From assembly GCA_900544395.1 (NCBI GenBank), contig UQVC01000006.1, positions 39,196 through 103,195 on the forward strand: 64,000 bases of DNA, written 5' to 3'. Of the stretch, positions 1-8,413 are shown one piece after another (within the stretch, counting starts at the first letter, position 1; every line of letters starts with the position of its first letter). The DNA comes from an uncultured Ruminococcus sp. (GTDB taxonomy: Bacteria > Bacillota > Clostridia > Lachnospirales > Lachnospiraceae). Position numbers and translations under genes: made by a program. The notes beneath the pieces were generated by a model. That model had not been told where the DNA came from. It ran no database searches and was given only the letters and a program-made list of their open reading frames with translations.

Positions 1-1
1 G

Positions 2-1372
2 TGCTGGAATGTGCTGGATCATACGGAGGCGACTATAGCTTGTGGAGAAGGAACAACATGTCAGATTGAGATTCCAAAGGTTCATCTGTGGGATGGGATT
101 TCGGATCCATATCTGTATACAGTCCGTGCAGAACTGTTCTATGACGGCAAGGTAACAGATCGTGTGGAACAAAAGATCGGGTTCCGCAGCTATCGGTTTG
201 ATCCGGAACAGGGATTTTTCCTGAATGGAAGATCCTATCCGCTTCACGGAGTTTCCCGCCATCAGGACTGGAAAGAACTGGGAAATGCCATCACAAAAGA
301 ACATCATGATAAGGATATGGAGCTGATCCGGGAGGTCGGGGCAAACAGTATCCGACTGGCACATTATCAGCATGACCAGTATTTCTATGATCTGTGCGAT
401 CAGTATGGAATGGTCGTATGGGCAGAAATTCCATATATTTCCGAGCATCTGGTCAATGGAAGAGACAACACGGTATCCCAGATGAAAGAGCTGATCATTC
501 AGAATTATCATCATGCGTCTATCGTGACATGGGGAATTTCCAATGAGATCACGATCAAAGACAAGAATCGTGCAGATATGCTGGATAATCATCACATGCT
601 CAATGATCTGGTCCATGAGATGGATCCGTCCAGACCGACCACTCTGGCTTGTTATGCCATGTGTATGCCGACACACAAAGTCGTGCATATTACAGATCTG
701 GTGGGATATAATCTATATCTGGGATGGTATGTTCCGTTCCCATGGTTAAATGATCTGTTTCTGAAAGGCTTCCATAAGATCTGGCCGAAACGTCCGCTGT
801 GTTATTCTGAATACGGGGCAGAAGGAATGCCGAATCTCCATTCCGAGCACCCAAAACGCGGAGATCATACAGAGGAATATCAGGCAGTGTATCATGAGTA
901 TATGCTGGAATGTTTCAAAAGACATCCGTTTATGTGGGGAACTTATGTGTGGAATATGTTTGATTTCGCGGCAGATGCCAGGGATCAGGGCGGAGAGCCG
1001 GGCATGAATCACAAAGGACTGATCACGTTTGACAGAAAGATCAAAAAAGACAGTTTTTATCTTTACAAAGCCTACTGGAGTGAAGAAGCATTTGTCCATA
1101 TCTGTGGAAGAAGATATGTGGACAGAACACAGAAGAAGAGCAAGATCAAAGTATATTCCAACTGCAGCAGTGTTGCATTGTACCAGAATGGGAAACTGGC
1201 AGAAGAAAAGCAGGGGGCTCATATTTTTGAATTTTCTGTAGTGCTGGAGAAGGAGAATACATTCGAAGTCAGGACAAAAGAAGGCTGTACAGACCAGATC
1301 CAGGTTCGCCTTGTGGAGACACCGAATCCGGCATATAAGCTGAAAAAGACAAAGAGCAAAAACTGGGTATAG
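2..1372 (+). CDS. Glycoside hydrolase family 2 enzyme (beta-galactosidase/beta-glucuronidase type), 5' end missing
   Basis: The frame is already open at the window edge, so only the C-terminal ~456 residues are present; the GTG at 11 is not the true start. The visible part holds the end of the immunoglobulin-like domain (GFRSYRFDPEQGFFLNG) and the TIM barrel typical of GH2. The acid/base glutamate lies in WGISNE (codon 545-547) and the probable nucleophile in CYSEYG (codon 809-811). GH2 enzymes hydrolyse beta-linked galactosides, glucuronides or mannosides; the substrate cannot be fixed here. No signal peptide can be judged. A GPH sugar symporter starts 13 bp downstream and a GH3 gene follows, so import of a glycoside followed by cytoplasmic hydrolysis is likely. 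Family assignment is firm, specificity is not. Confidence 0.9.
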   Translation, partial: CWNVLDHTEATIACGEGTTCQIEIPKVHLWDGISDPYLYTVRAELFYDGKVTDRVEQKIGFRSYRFDPEQGFFLNGRSYPLHGVSRHQDWKELGNAITKEHHDKDMELIREVGANSIRLAHYQHDQYFYDLCDQYGMVVWAEIPYISEHLVNGRDNTVSQMKELIIQNYHHASIVTWGISNEITIKDKNRADMLDNHHMLNDLVHEMDPSRPTTLACYAMCMPTHKVVHITDLVGYNLYLGWYVPFPWLNDLFLKGFHKIWPKRPLCYSEYGAEGMPNLHSEHPKRGDHTEEYQAVYHEYMLECFKRHPFMWGTYVWNMFDFAADARDQGGEPGMNHKGLITFDRKIKKDSFYLYKAYWSEEAFVHICGRRYVDRTQKKSKIKVYSNCSSVALYQNGKLAEEKQGAHIFEFSVVLEKENTFEVRTKEGCTDQIQVRLVETPNPAYKLKKTKSKNWV

Positions 1373-1385
1373 AAAGAGGAAAATT

Positions 1386-2936
1386 ATGTCACAGGAAAAA
1401 GCGACAACACAGGGAATGAACAGAGCAAAGCTGTACCAGCTGATCCTGTTCCCTATGAATAACGGGGCAACGAATGTATATTACATTCTGACCCTGAATT
1501 TTATCGCATATTATGCAAATGGTGTGCTGGGACTTCTTTTGATGTTTGCCACCACCATGGTGACTGTCATGCGTCTGTTTGATGCCGTGACAGATCCGAT
1601 CATCGGAGCGCTGATCGACAGAACTTCTACAAAGTTCGGAAAATTCAGACCGTTTATGGTTCTGGGAAATGTGATCATGATCGTGTCATCGATCTGTCTG
1701 TATTTTGGGACACGGATCATCAGCGGGGACATGATGTGGCTTCGTTATGTGTGCTTCGTATTATTTTATGCACTGTATGTTATTGGTTATACATTTCAGA
1801 CAGCATGTACCCGTTCTGGACAGACCTGTCTGACAAACGACCCGAAACAGAGACCGTTATTTACGATTTTTAATACCATTGCAAGTCTGATCGGAATGGG
1901 GCTGGTACAGTTTTTAGCTCCGATTTTAAGTAAAAAACTTGGTGGTTATAACAGTGCGGACTTCTTCAATGTCATGATCCCGCTGGCAATCGTGGTATCT
2001 GCGGTTCTGACACTGCTGTCAGTAATCGGGATCTGGGAAAAGGACCGTCCGGAATTTTTCGGAGTGAGCAAGACACAGGAGAAAGTCAAAGTCAAAGAAT
2101 ATCTGGCAATTTTGAAAGCCAACAAAGAGCTGCAGCGTCTGATGATCGCCGGGGCTGGCTGCAAGCTGGCATTTTCGATTGCCACCAATATGACTGTTCT
2201 GTGTATGCTGTATGGAGCCATGATGGGAAATTATGACGGTCTGTATCTGCCGATGATGATCGTGGGATATATTTTCTCTGTACCGTTCTTTTTGCTGACA
2301 GTGCGGACATCCCAGAAACACGGGCAGAAAGCGTCACTGGTTCGATATACAGGAATCGCACTGGCAATGTATGTTGGAGTTCTGGTACTTCTCGTGCTGT
2401 GGAAACAGGGGAATCCGGCATGGAACTTAAGCCTTGGTCCGGTCAACTTATATACGGTTTTGTTTATCATCTTTTTTGGAATCGGATACGGGGCATATTA
2501 TTCTACCGCAGATATGCCGATCCCGATGGTGGCAGACTGCTCCGATTACGAGACATTCCGTTCCGGAAGATACATTCCGGGGATTATGGGAACCTTGTTC
2601 TCGCTGGTTGACAAGCTGGTAAGCTCTCTTGGCTCTACCGTAGTCGGCGTGGCAGTTGCCATGATCGGTATCCAGACACTTCCAGATGGAAATACCCCGT
2701 ATTCCGACGGAATGCACGGCGTGGTGATCGTATTGTTCTGTATCGTTCCGATGCTTGCATGGATCATTACACTGATCGCGATGAAGGGATATACACTGAC
2801 CGGAAAACGAATGAAAGAGATCCAGGCAGTCAACGCAGTCCGTAAGGATGCGATCAGTCAGGGTATGACATTAGAGGATGCCATGAAAAAATGGACACAG
2901 ATCGAACAGGTTCCGGAGAAGTTTAAACAGTCTTAA
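1386..2936 (+). CDS. GPH-family (MelB-like) sugar:cation symporter of the major facilitator superfamily
   Basis: A 516-residue polytopic membrane protein with about 12 hydrophobic segments. The N-terminal signature RLFDAVTDPIIGALIDRT followed by KFGKFRPF is the hallmark of the glycoside-pentoside-hexuronide symporters (MelB, UidB, XynB), which import oligosaccharides or glucuronides with Na+ or H+. An ATG at 1386 follows a purine-rich ribosome site (AGAGGAAA) at normal distance. The gene sits between GH2 and GH3 genes on the same strand, with 13 bp before it and about 50 bp after, consistent with one operon for uptake and breakdown of a glycoside. The transported sugar cannot be named from sequence alone. 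Confidence 0.92.
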   Translation: MSQEKATTQGMNRAKLYQLILFPMNNGATNVYYILTLNFIAYYANGVLGLLLMFATTMVTVMRLFDAVTDPIIGALIDRTSTKFGKFRPFMVLGNVIMIVSSICLYFGTRIISGDMMWLRYVCFVLFYALYVIGYTFQTACTRSGQTCLTNDPKQRPLFTIFNTIASLIGMGLVQFLAPILSKKLGGYNSADFFNVMIPLAIVVSAVLTLLSVIGIWEKDRPEFFGVSKTQEKVKVKEYLAILKANKELQRLMIAGAGCKLAFSIATNMTVLCMLYGAMMGNYDGLYLPMMIVGYIFSVPFFLLTVRTSQKHGQKASLVRYTGIALAMYVGVLVLLVLWKQGNPAWNLSLGPVNLYTVLFIIFFGIGYGAYYSTADMPIPMVADCSDYETFRSGRYIPGIMGTLFSLVDKLVSSLGSTVVGVAVAMIGIQTLPDGNTPYSDGMHGVVIVLFCIVPMLAWIITLIAMKGYTLTGKRMKEIQAVNAVRKDAISQGMTLEDAMKKWTQIEQVPEKFKQS

Positions 2937-2986
2937 ATACAGTGGACAGCGATCAAAGGCAGGAAATAAATTGGGAGGATTTAGTA

Positions 2987-5900
2987 ATGAGTGAAACAAA
3001 GCAAGAAGCAAAAGCAAGGAAAAAAGCGTATCGCAAAGCAAGACGAAAAGCGACACGCCCATGGAAAGGGCTGACATTTTTCAGTGGGATCATTTCCATC
3101 GTCTTGATTCCGATCCTGGTATTTTTATCCATGTTTGACAATACCGTGGCAGCATTTGTGGGCGGTTCTTTCTGGAAACTGAAAAATGAAGACAAAAATG
3201 CCATGTATTATGAATCTGATTTCAAAACAACAGAAGAAATGAACGAGTATGGTCTGAAACTTTGTGAAGCAGTAGAAGCAGAGGGAGCAGCGCTTTTGAT
3301 GAATGAAAACAATGCGCTTCCGCTGGAAAAAGGTGCAAAAGTGAGCTGCTTTTCCAACTCTTCCGTAAATCTGGTTTACGGAGGAACCGGTTCCGGCAAC
3401 ATTGATGCATCTTCTGCAGACACACTGAAAACCGCTCTTGAGAAAAGTGGATTTGAAGTCAATAAAAAACTCTGGAACTTCTACAGTGAAGGTCCGGGAA
3501 GCAAATATGCAAGAAAGACAGCCGGAATGGTTGCAGAAGAAGGAGAAAAAACAGCCGAAGTTCCATGGAATGTATACACAGATGAAGTGAAAGATTCTGT
3601 AGCATCTTATGGGGATGCTGCTATCGTGGTACTGTCTCGTATCGGTGGTGAGGGAGCAGATCTGGATTTCAAAGAGACCAATTATCTGACTCTGGATGAA
3701 AATGAGAAAGAAATGCTGACAAATGTAGCAGAGATGAAAAAATCCGGCAATGTAAAGAAAATTGTAGTTTTGATCAACTCTGCCAATACCTTGCAGGTAG
3801 ATTTCCTGAAAAATAATGAGTATGATGTAGACGCGTGTATGTGGATTGGTGACGTTGGAATTTCTGGTATCAACGCAGTGGCAGAAATCCTGGCAGGAAA
3901 CGTGACACCGTCCGGAAGTCTGGTTGATACATATCTGTATGATAACTTCTCTGCTCCGGCAATGATGAACTTTGTTCCGACAGAATATGAGGGATATGAA
4001 GAAGGGATCATTCCAGAACACGCAAAAACGTACATGATTTATCAGGAAGGAATTTACGTAGGATATAAATACTATGAGACCCGTTATGAAGATTATGTCA
4101 TGAAGTCTGAAAATACCGGAGAATATGCATATCATGATGACGTTGCGTATCCGTTCGGATATGGGATGAGTTATACAGATTTTAAATACAGCGATATGCA
4201 TGTGACATACAACAAAGAAAAAGATGTTTTTGAGATTTCTGTAAAAGTCACAAACACGGGAGATCAGTACTCTGGAAAAGAGACCGTACAGATTTACGCA
4301 CAGTCTCCATACACACAGTACGACATTGACAATAAAGTGGAAAAATCTTCCGTAGCGCTGTGCGGATTCGGAAAGACAAATGAGATCGCACCGGGAGCAT
4401 CCGAGACTCTCACGATCACAGTCGACAGAAGAGAACTGGCTTCCTACGATGCATACGGGGCAGGCACATATATTCTGGACGCAGGGGATTACTATCTGAC
4501 AGCGGCAACAGATGCGCACAATGCGGTTAACAACATTCTGGCAGCCAAAGGATATACAACAGCCAATACCAATGGACGTATGGATGCAGACGGAAATGCA
4601 CAGCTGACTTATAAATATAACAATCCGAAATTTGATGACAAAACTTATGCAGTTTCTGCAAACGGAACAGAGATCAAAAATCAGCTTTCAGACGCAGACA
4701 TCAATCTGTATGAAGGAACAGAAGAAGAGGTTACTTACGTATCCAGAAATAACTGGGAGGGTACACTTCCACAGTCTGTCCTGAAATTAAAACTGACAGA
4801 GAAAATGATCGAGGATCTTCAGGATATCCAGCATGATCCAAAAGATTATGACGAAGCCGAAATGCCGACTATGAAAGCGAAAAATGGAAAGAAACTGGTG
4901 GATATGATCGGGCTGGATTATGACGATGAAGCATGGGAAGCATTGCTGGATCAGTTAAGCTTTGATGATATGGTAGCGTTTATAGGAGATTCTTTCCACT
5001 GGACCATGCCTCTGGAATCTGTTCAGGCACCGGGAACCCGTGATGAAAACGGTCCGCAGGGACTGACTGCATCCCTGATCGCATCGGATAAAACAGAAAT
5101 GGATGCGACAGCCTTTACTTCTGAAGACGTAATGGCTGCAACATTTAACCGGGATCTGATGACAGAAATCGGAAAAGTAATCGGAAATAACTGTCTGAAA
5201 GCAGGAGTTTCCATTTTGTATGGACCTGGAAACAATATCCACAGAACTCCATATGGCGGACGTAACTTTGAATACTACAGTGAAGACGGATTCCTTTCCG
5301 GAGAGATGTCAGCATACGAAGTTGCGGCAATCGAAGAAAAGGGTGTTGGTGTGGTCATGAAACACTTTGCCTTAAATGACAGTGAGCAGGATCGAATCGG
5401 TCTTGGAGTATGGCTCAATGAGCAGGCGGCCAGAGAGATTTATCTGAAAGCATTCCAGGCTCCGGTAGAAAAAGGAAATGCCAATGGTGTGATGATCGCC
5501 TACACACGCTGGGGATGTACCTGGTCAGGCGGAAATAAACCACTGGTAACAGGAATCCTCAGAGAAGAATGGGGATGTGACGGACTGATCATTACAGATA
5601 ACGTCCTGACGACTTATGTAAATGGTGTGGACGGCGTACTGTCCGGAGTTTCTACCTTTGATGCCATGATGCCGTATGTAACAAAATTACTTCCAAAATA
5701 TGAGAAGGATCCGGTGATCGTCAATGCCATGAGAGAAGCGTGTCACAGAAATCTGTATGCCATTGCAAATTCCAGCGGTATGAACGGAATTGGAAAAGAT
5801 ACAGAAATCAAAGCTACCGGACTTCTGGTGGTCAATGTCGTAAGAACATTGCTGATCGTATTTGGAGCATTGTTTGTACTCTCTCTGGTGATGTGGATCA

Positions 5901-5992
5901 CAAGAAAACGCAGATTCAAAAAGAATTATGTGGATACACCATCTGTAGGAACAACGGAAAACACAGTGGATGAGAAAACAAATAAAGCATAA
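2987..5992 (+). CDS. Membrane-anchored GH3 glycosidase with inverted domain order
   Basis: The start is placed at ATG 2987, which has GGGAGG at 2973-2978; an upstream in-frame ATG (2942) has no such site. The 1001-residue protein has a basic N-terminus, a transmembrane segment at about residues 28-50, and a second one near 946-970 followed by a basic tail, so the catalytic part is probably outside the cell and tethered at both ends. The GH3 alpha/beta sandwich comes first (~75-330), then a fibronectin III-like domain (~400-520), then the TIM barrel (~640-900). This order is reversed from canonical GH3 but is known in some rumen and gut clostridial beta-glucosidases. The presumed nucleophile is D871 in GLIITDN; KHFALND and the PGNNIHRTPYGGRNFEY block match substrate-pocket motifs. 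Specificity is unknown. Confidence 0.88.
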   Translation: MSETKQEAKARKKAYRKARRKATRPWKGLTFFSGIISIVLIPILVFLSMFDNTVAAFVGGSFWKLKNEDKNAMYYESDFKTTEEMNEYGLKLCEAVEAEGAALLMNENNALPLEKGAKVSCFSNSSVNLVYGGTGSGNIDASSADTLKTALEKSGFEVNKKLWNFYSEGPGSKYARKTAGMVAEEGEKTAEVPWNVYTDEVKDSVASYGDAAIVVLSRIGGEGADLDFKETNYLTLDENEKEMLTNVAEMKKSGNVKKIVVLINSANTLQVDFLKNNEYDVDACMWIGDVGISGINAVAEILAGNVTPSGSLVDTYLYDNFSAPAMMNFVPTEYEGYEEGIIPEHAKTYMIYQEGIYVGYKYYETRYEDYVMKSENTGEYAYHDDVAYPFGYGMSYTDFKYSDMHVTYNKEKDVFEISVKVTNTGDQYSGKETVQIYAQSPYTQYDIDNKVEKSSVALCGFGKTNEIAPGASETLTITVDRRELASYDAYGAGTYILDAGDYYLTAATDAHNAVNNILAAKGYTTANTNGRMDADGNAQLTYKYNNPKFDDKTYAVSANGTEIKNQLSDADINLYEGTEEEVTYVSRNNWEGTLPQSVLKLKLTEKMIEDLQDIQHDPKDYDEAEMPTMKAKNGKKLVDMIGLDYDDEAWEALLDQLSFDDMVAFIGDSFHWTMPLESVQAPGTRDENGPQGLTASLIASDKTEMDATAFTSEDVMAATFNRDLMTEIGKVIGNNCLKAGVSILYGPGNNIHRTPYGGRNFEYYSEDGFLSGEMSAYEVAAIEEKGVGVVMKHFALNDSEQDRIGLGVWLNEQAAREIYLKAFQAPVEKGNANGVMIAYTRWGCTWSGGNKPLVTGILREEWGCDGLIITDNVLTTYVNGVDGVLSGVSTFDAMMPYVTKLLPKYEKDPVIVNAMREACHRNLYAIANSSGMNGIGKDTEIKATGLLVVNVVRTLLIVFGALFVLSLVMWITRKRRFKKNYVDTPSVGTTENTVDEKTNKA

Positions 5993-6012
5993 AAGTTCAG
6001 AAAAGATTACAG

Positions 6013-6056
6013 AAAAATGCTGTATCCCTTGAAAGAGAGGGAGCAGCATTTTTTTT
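6013..6056 (+). terminator. Rho-independent terminator after the glycoside operon
   Basis: AAAAATGCTG pairs with CAGCATTTTT, with an inner ccct/aggg extension, and the hairpin is followed by an eight-T run. It closes the GH2-transporter-GH3 unit. Confidence 0.88.
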
Positions 6057-6107
6057 CGTTTACATGATAGCTGTCACGGTGGAAAAATGAAAAAAATAGA
6101 CATTCTG

Positions 6108-6136
6108 TTGCGTTCTGACATCCGGAGTGTTAAAAT
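6108..6136 (+). promoter_or_regulatory. Probable sigma-A promoter for glpP-glpK
   Basis: TTGCGT (6108-6113), a 17-bp spacer and TAAAAT (6131-6136), placed 26 bp before the glpP start. The -35 is weak, so this is a moderate prediction. Confidence 0.5.
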
Positions 6137-6162
6137 AAGAAAAAAACATACAGAGGTGAGCG

Positions 6163-6741
6163 ATGAATCAGGAGTTTTATGATGCGGTAGAAGCCAATCC
6201 GGTCATTGCAGCAGTGAAAAATGACAGCGGATTACAGACTGCGACGGCAATGGAAGAAATTCAGGTGATTTTTGTGCTCTATGGGGACATCTGTACGATC
6301 CCGGAGATTGTGGAGAAAATTAAGGATTCCGGGAAAAAGGCGTTGGTGCATATCGATCTGATCGCAGGACTCAGCGCCAAAGAAGTTTCCGTAGAGTTTA
6401 TCAAACGTCAGACAAATGCAGATGGTATTATTACAACGAAACCGGCACTGGTACGCAGAGCAAAAGAACTGGGGCTTTTTACAGTACTGCGCTTCTTTGT
6501 AATCGATTCTCTGGCGCTGAAAAACATCGAAAATCTGGAGTCACAACATGGGATGTCCCGGCCGGATGTGATAGAAGTACTTCCGGGAGTGATGCCAAAA
6601 GTACTTCAGAAAATCGCAAAGGTAAGCCGGATTCCAATGATCGCAGGCGGTCTGGTAACAGACAGGGAAGATGTGATCCAGGCGCTGTCAGCAGGCGCTA
6701 TGGCAGTTTCTGCGACCAATCAGGAAGTATGGACATTATAA
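6163..6741 (+). CDS. glpP: Glycerol-3-phosphate-responsive antiterminator GlpP
   Basis: A 192-residue TIM-barrel-like protein matching the GlpP family over its full length. Recognisable segments are HIDLIAGLS, the KPALVRRAKELG helix, IEVLPGVMPK and PMIAGGLV followed by ATNQEVW at the C-terminus. In Bacillus, GlpP bound to glycerol-3-phosphate acts on the leader mRNA of glp genes to prevent termination. Here it is followed 16 bp later by glpK, and a long leader hairpin with its own promoter lies after glpK in front of the oxidoreductase genes, the expected GlpP target. RBS GAGGTGA precedes the ATG. Confidence 0.93.
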   Translation: MNQEFYDAVEANPVIAAVKNDSGLQTATAMEEIQVIFVLYGDICTIPEIVEKIKDSGKKALVHIDLIAGLSAKEVSVEFIKRQTNADGIITTKPALVRRAKELGLFTVLRFFVIDSLALKNIENLESQHGMSRPDVIEVLPGVMPKVLQKIAKVSRIPMIAGGLVTDREDVIQALSAGAMAVSATNQEVWTL

Positions 6742-6757
6742 CGGGAGGTACAAAAGA

Positions 6758-8260
6758 ATGGCAAAATATGTGATGGCACTGGATGCAGGCACAACCAGTA
6801 ACCGGTGCATTTTATTCAATGAAAAAGGGGAAATCTGCAGCATGGCACAAAAGGAATTTACCCAGTATTTTCCAAAGCCCGGCTGGGTGGAGCATGATCC
6901 GGGGGAAATCTGGTCTACTCAGCTTGCGGTGGCAAGACAGGCGATGAATGAGATTCATGCTTCGGCGGCAGATATTGCGGCAATCGGGATCACCAATCAA
7001 AGAGAGACGGCGATTGTATGGGATAAGAATACCGGAAAGCCGGTATACAATGCCATTGTATGGCAGTGCAGAAGGACCTCGGAATATTGTGACAGTCTGA
7101 AAGAAAAAGGTCTTACCGAGACATTTCAGAAGAAAACGGGGCTTGTGATCGACGCATATTTTTCCGGAACCAAGGTAAAATGGATCCTGGATCATGTAGA
7201 GGGAGCCAGAGAAAGGGCAAAGCGGGGAGAATTGCTGTTTGGAACCGTGGAGACCTGGCTGATCTGGAAACTGACCAAAGGGGCGGTCCATGTGACCGAT
7301 TATTCCAATGCATCCCGAACCATGTTGTTTAATATCAATACGCTGAAATGGGATGATGAAATCTTAAAGGAACTGGACATTCCAAAGTGTATGCTGCCCC
7401 AGGCAAAGCCGTCCAGCGAGATTTATGGAGAAACCGATCCCTCCTTTTTCGGCGGCAGGATCCCCATTGCAGGAGCAGCGGGAGATCAGCAGGCAGCACT
7501 GTTTGGACAGACTTGTTTTGAAAAAGGAGAAGCCAAAAATACATACGGTACGGGATGCTTTCTTTTGATGAATACAGGAGAAACACCGGTCTTTTCGAAA
7601 AACGGACTGGTTACAACGATCGCATGGGGAATAGATGGTACGGTTCATTATGCATTAGAAGGTTCTGTGTTTGTTGCAGGTGCGGCAATTCAATGGCTCA
7701 GAGATGAGCTGCGTCTGATCGATTCCGCATCCGATACAGAATATCTGGCGCAGAAGGTAGAAGACAGCAATGGATGTTATGTAGTGCCAGCTTTTACCGG
7801 ATTGGGAGCTCCTTACTGGGATCAGTATGCCCGAGGGACCATTGTCGGGCTGACGCGTGGAGTAAATAAAGATCATATTATCCGCGCCACATTGGAATCT
7901 CTTGCATATCAGGTGAACGATGTGTTAGAGGCAATGGAAGCAGATTCTGGAATTTTACTTTCTGCATTGAAAGTAGATGGTGGAGCCAGTGCCAATAATT
8001 TCCTGATGCAGACCCAGGCGGATGTGAGTCAGGCGCCGGTGCATCGTCCGAACTGCGTGGAGACCACGGCAATGGGAGCGGCATATCTGGCAGGACTTGC
8101 AGTGGGATACTGGAAAGATAAAGAGGATGTGAAAAAGAACTGGTCCATTGACCGGATCTTCCAGCCGCAGATTGAAAAAGAAACGAGACAAAAGATGCTC
8201 AGTGGATGGAAAAAAGCAGTTCGATATGCACACGGATGGGCAAAAGAAGAGGAATCGTAA
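6758..8260 (+). CDS. glpK: Glycerol kinase
   Basis: A 500-residue FGGY-family kinase of normal GlpK length that phosphorylates glycerol with ATP to glycerol-3-phosphate. The phosphate-binding motif DAGTTSNRCILF is at residues 8-19; ITNQRET, the WQCRRT block, GAAGDQQAALFGQ and the C-terminal FGGY signature region (LKVDGGASANNFLMQ) are all intact. It is preceded by GGGAGG at normal distance. Its product is both the inducer of GlpP and the substrate for the downstream G3P oxidoreductase set, so the three parts form a feed-forward glycerol module. No glycerol facilitator gene is present in this window. Confidence 0.96.
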   Translation: MAKYVMALDAGTTSNRCILFNEKGEICSMAQKEFTQYFPKPGWVEHDPGEIWSTQLAVARQAMNEIHASAADIAAIGITNQRETAIVWDKNTGKPVYNAIVWQCRRTSEYCDSLKEKGLTETFQKKTGLVIDAYFSGTKVKWILDHVEGARERAKRGELLFGTVETWLIWKLTKGAVHVTDYSNASRTMLFNINTLKWDDEILKELDIPKCMLPQAKPSSEIYGETDPSFFGGRIPIAGAAGDQQAALFGQTCFEKGEAKNTYGTGCFLLMNTGETPVFSKNGLVTTIAWGIDGTVHYALEGSVFVAGAAIQWLRDELRLIDSASDTEYLAQKVEDSNGCYVVPAFTGLGAPYWDQYARGTIVGLTRGVNKDHIIRATLESLAYQVNDVLEAMEADSGILLSALKVDGGASANNFLMQTQADVSQAPVHRPNCVETTAMGAAYLAGLAVGYWKDKEDVKKNWSIDRIFQPQIEKETRQKMLSGWKKAVRYAHGWAKEEES

Positions 8261-8278
8261 ATAATTTTGTAAAAATAC

Positions 8279-8308
8279 TTGTCAATCATAAGGCAATAGG
8301 TATATAGT
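8279..8308 (+). promoter_or_regulatory. Promoter for the G3P oxidoreductase operon
   Basis: TTGTCA at 8279-8284 with TATAGT at 8303-8308 (18-bp spacing), or TATATA at 8301-8306 (16-bp). It starts a transcript about 25-30 nt before the terminator hairpin at 8338, so the hairpin lies in a leader rather than only at the end of glpK. Confidence 0.7.
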
Positions 8309-8337
8309 GGTAATAACAGAATAGAAAAGCCAAAGAG

Positions 8338-8391
8338 AAGAGAGTCTGGCGGATGACGTATCGAAAGATGCGTTGTTTGTCAGGCTCTTTT
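8338..8391 (+). promoter_or_regulatory. GlpP-type leader terminator/antiterminator hairpin
   Basis: A near-continuous stem with G-U wobbles: AGAGTCTGGCGGATGACG (8341-8358) pairs with CGTTGTTTGTCAGGCTCT (8371-8388). It is closed by TATC-GAAA-GATG, so the tip is a GNRA tetraloop, and it is followed by TTTT. It lies between its own promoter and the RBS of the next gene. With glpP two genes upstream, the natural reading is a leader terminator relieved by GlpP with glycerol-3-phosphate. The stem is seen directly; GlpP binding is inferred. Confidence 0.75.
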
Positions 8392-8413
8392 ATGTTGTAT
8401 GGGAGGATGTCAA

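Noticed and set aside
3125..4519. 464-residue minus-strand open frame inside the GH3 gene
   Set aside because: It is antisense to conserved GH3 domains, has no RBS or family motif, and has unusual composition rich in Cys, Phe and Ile.
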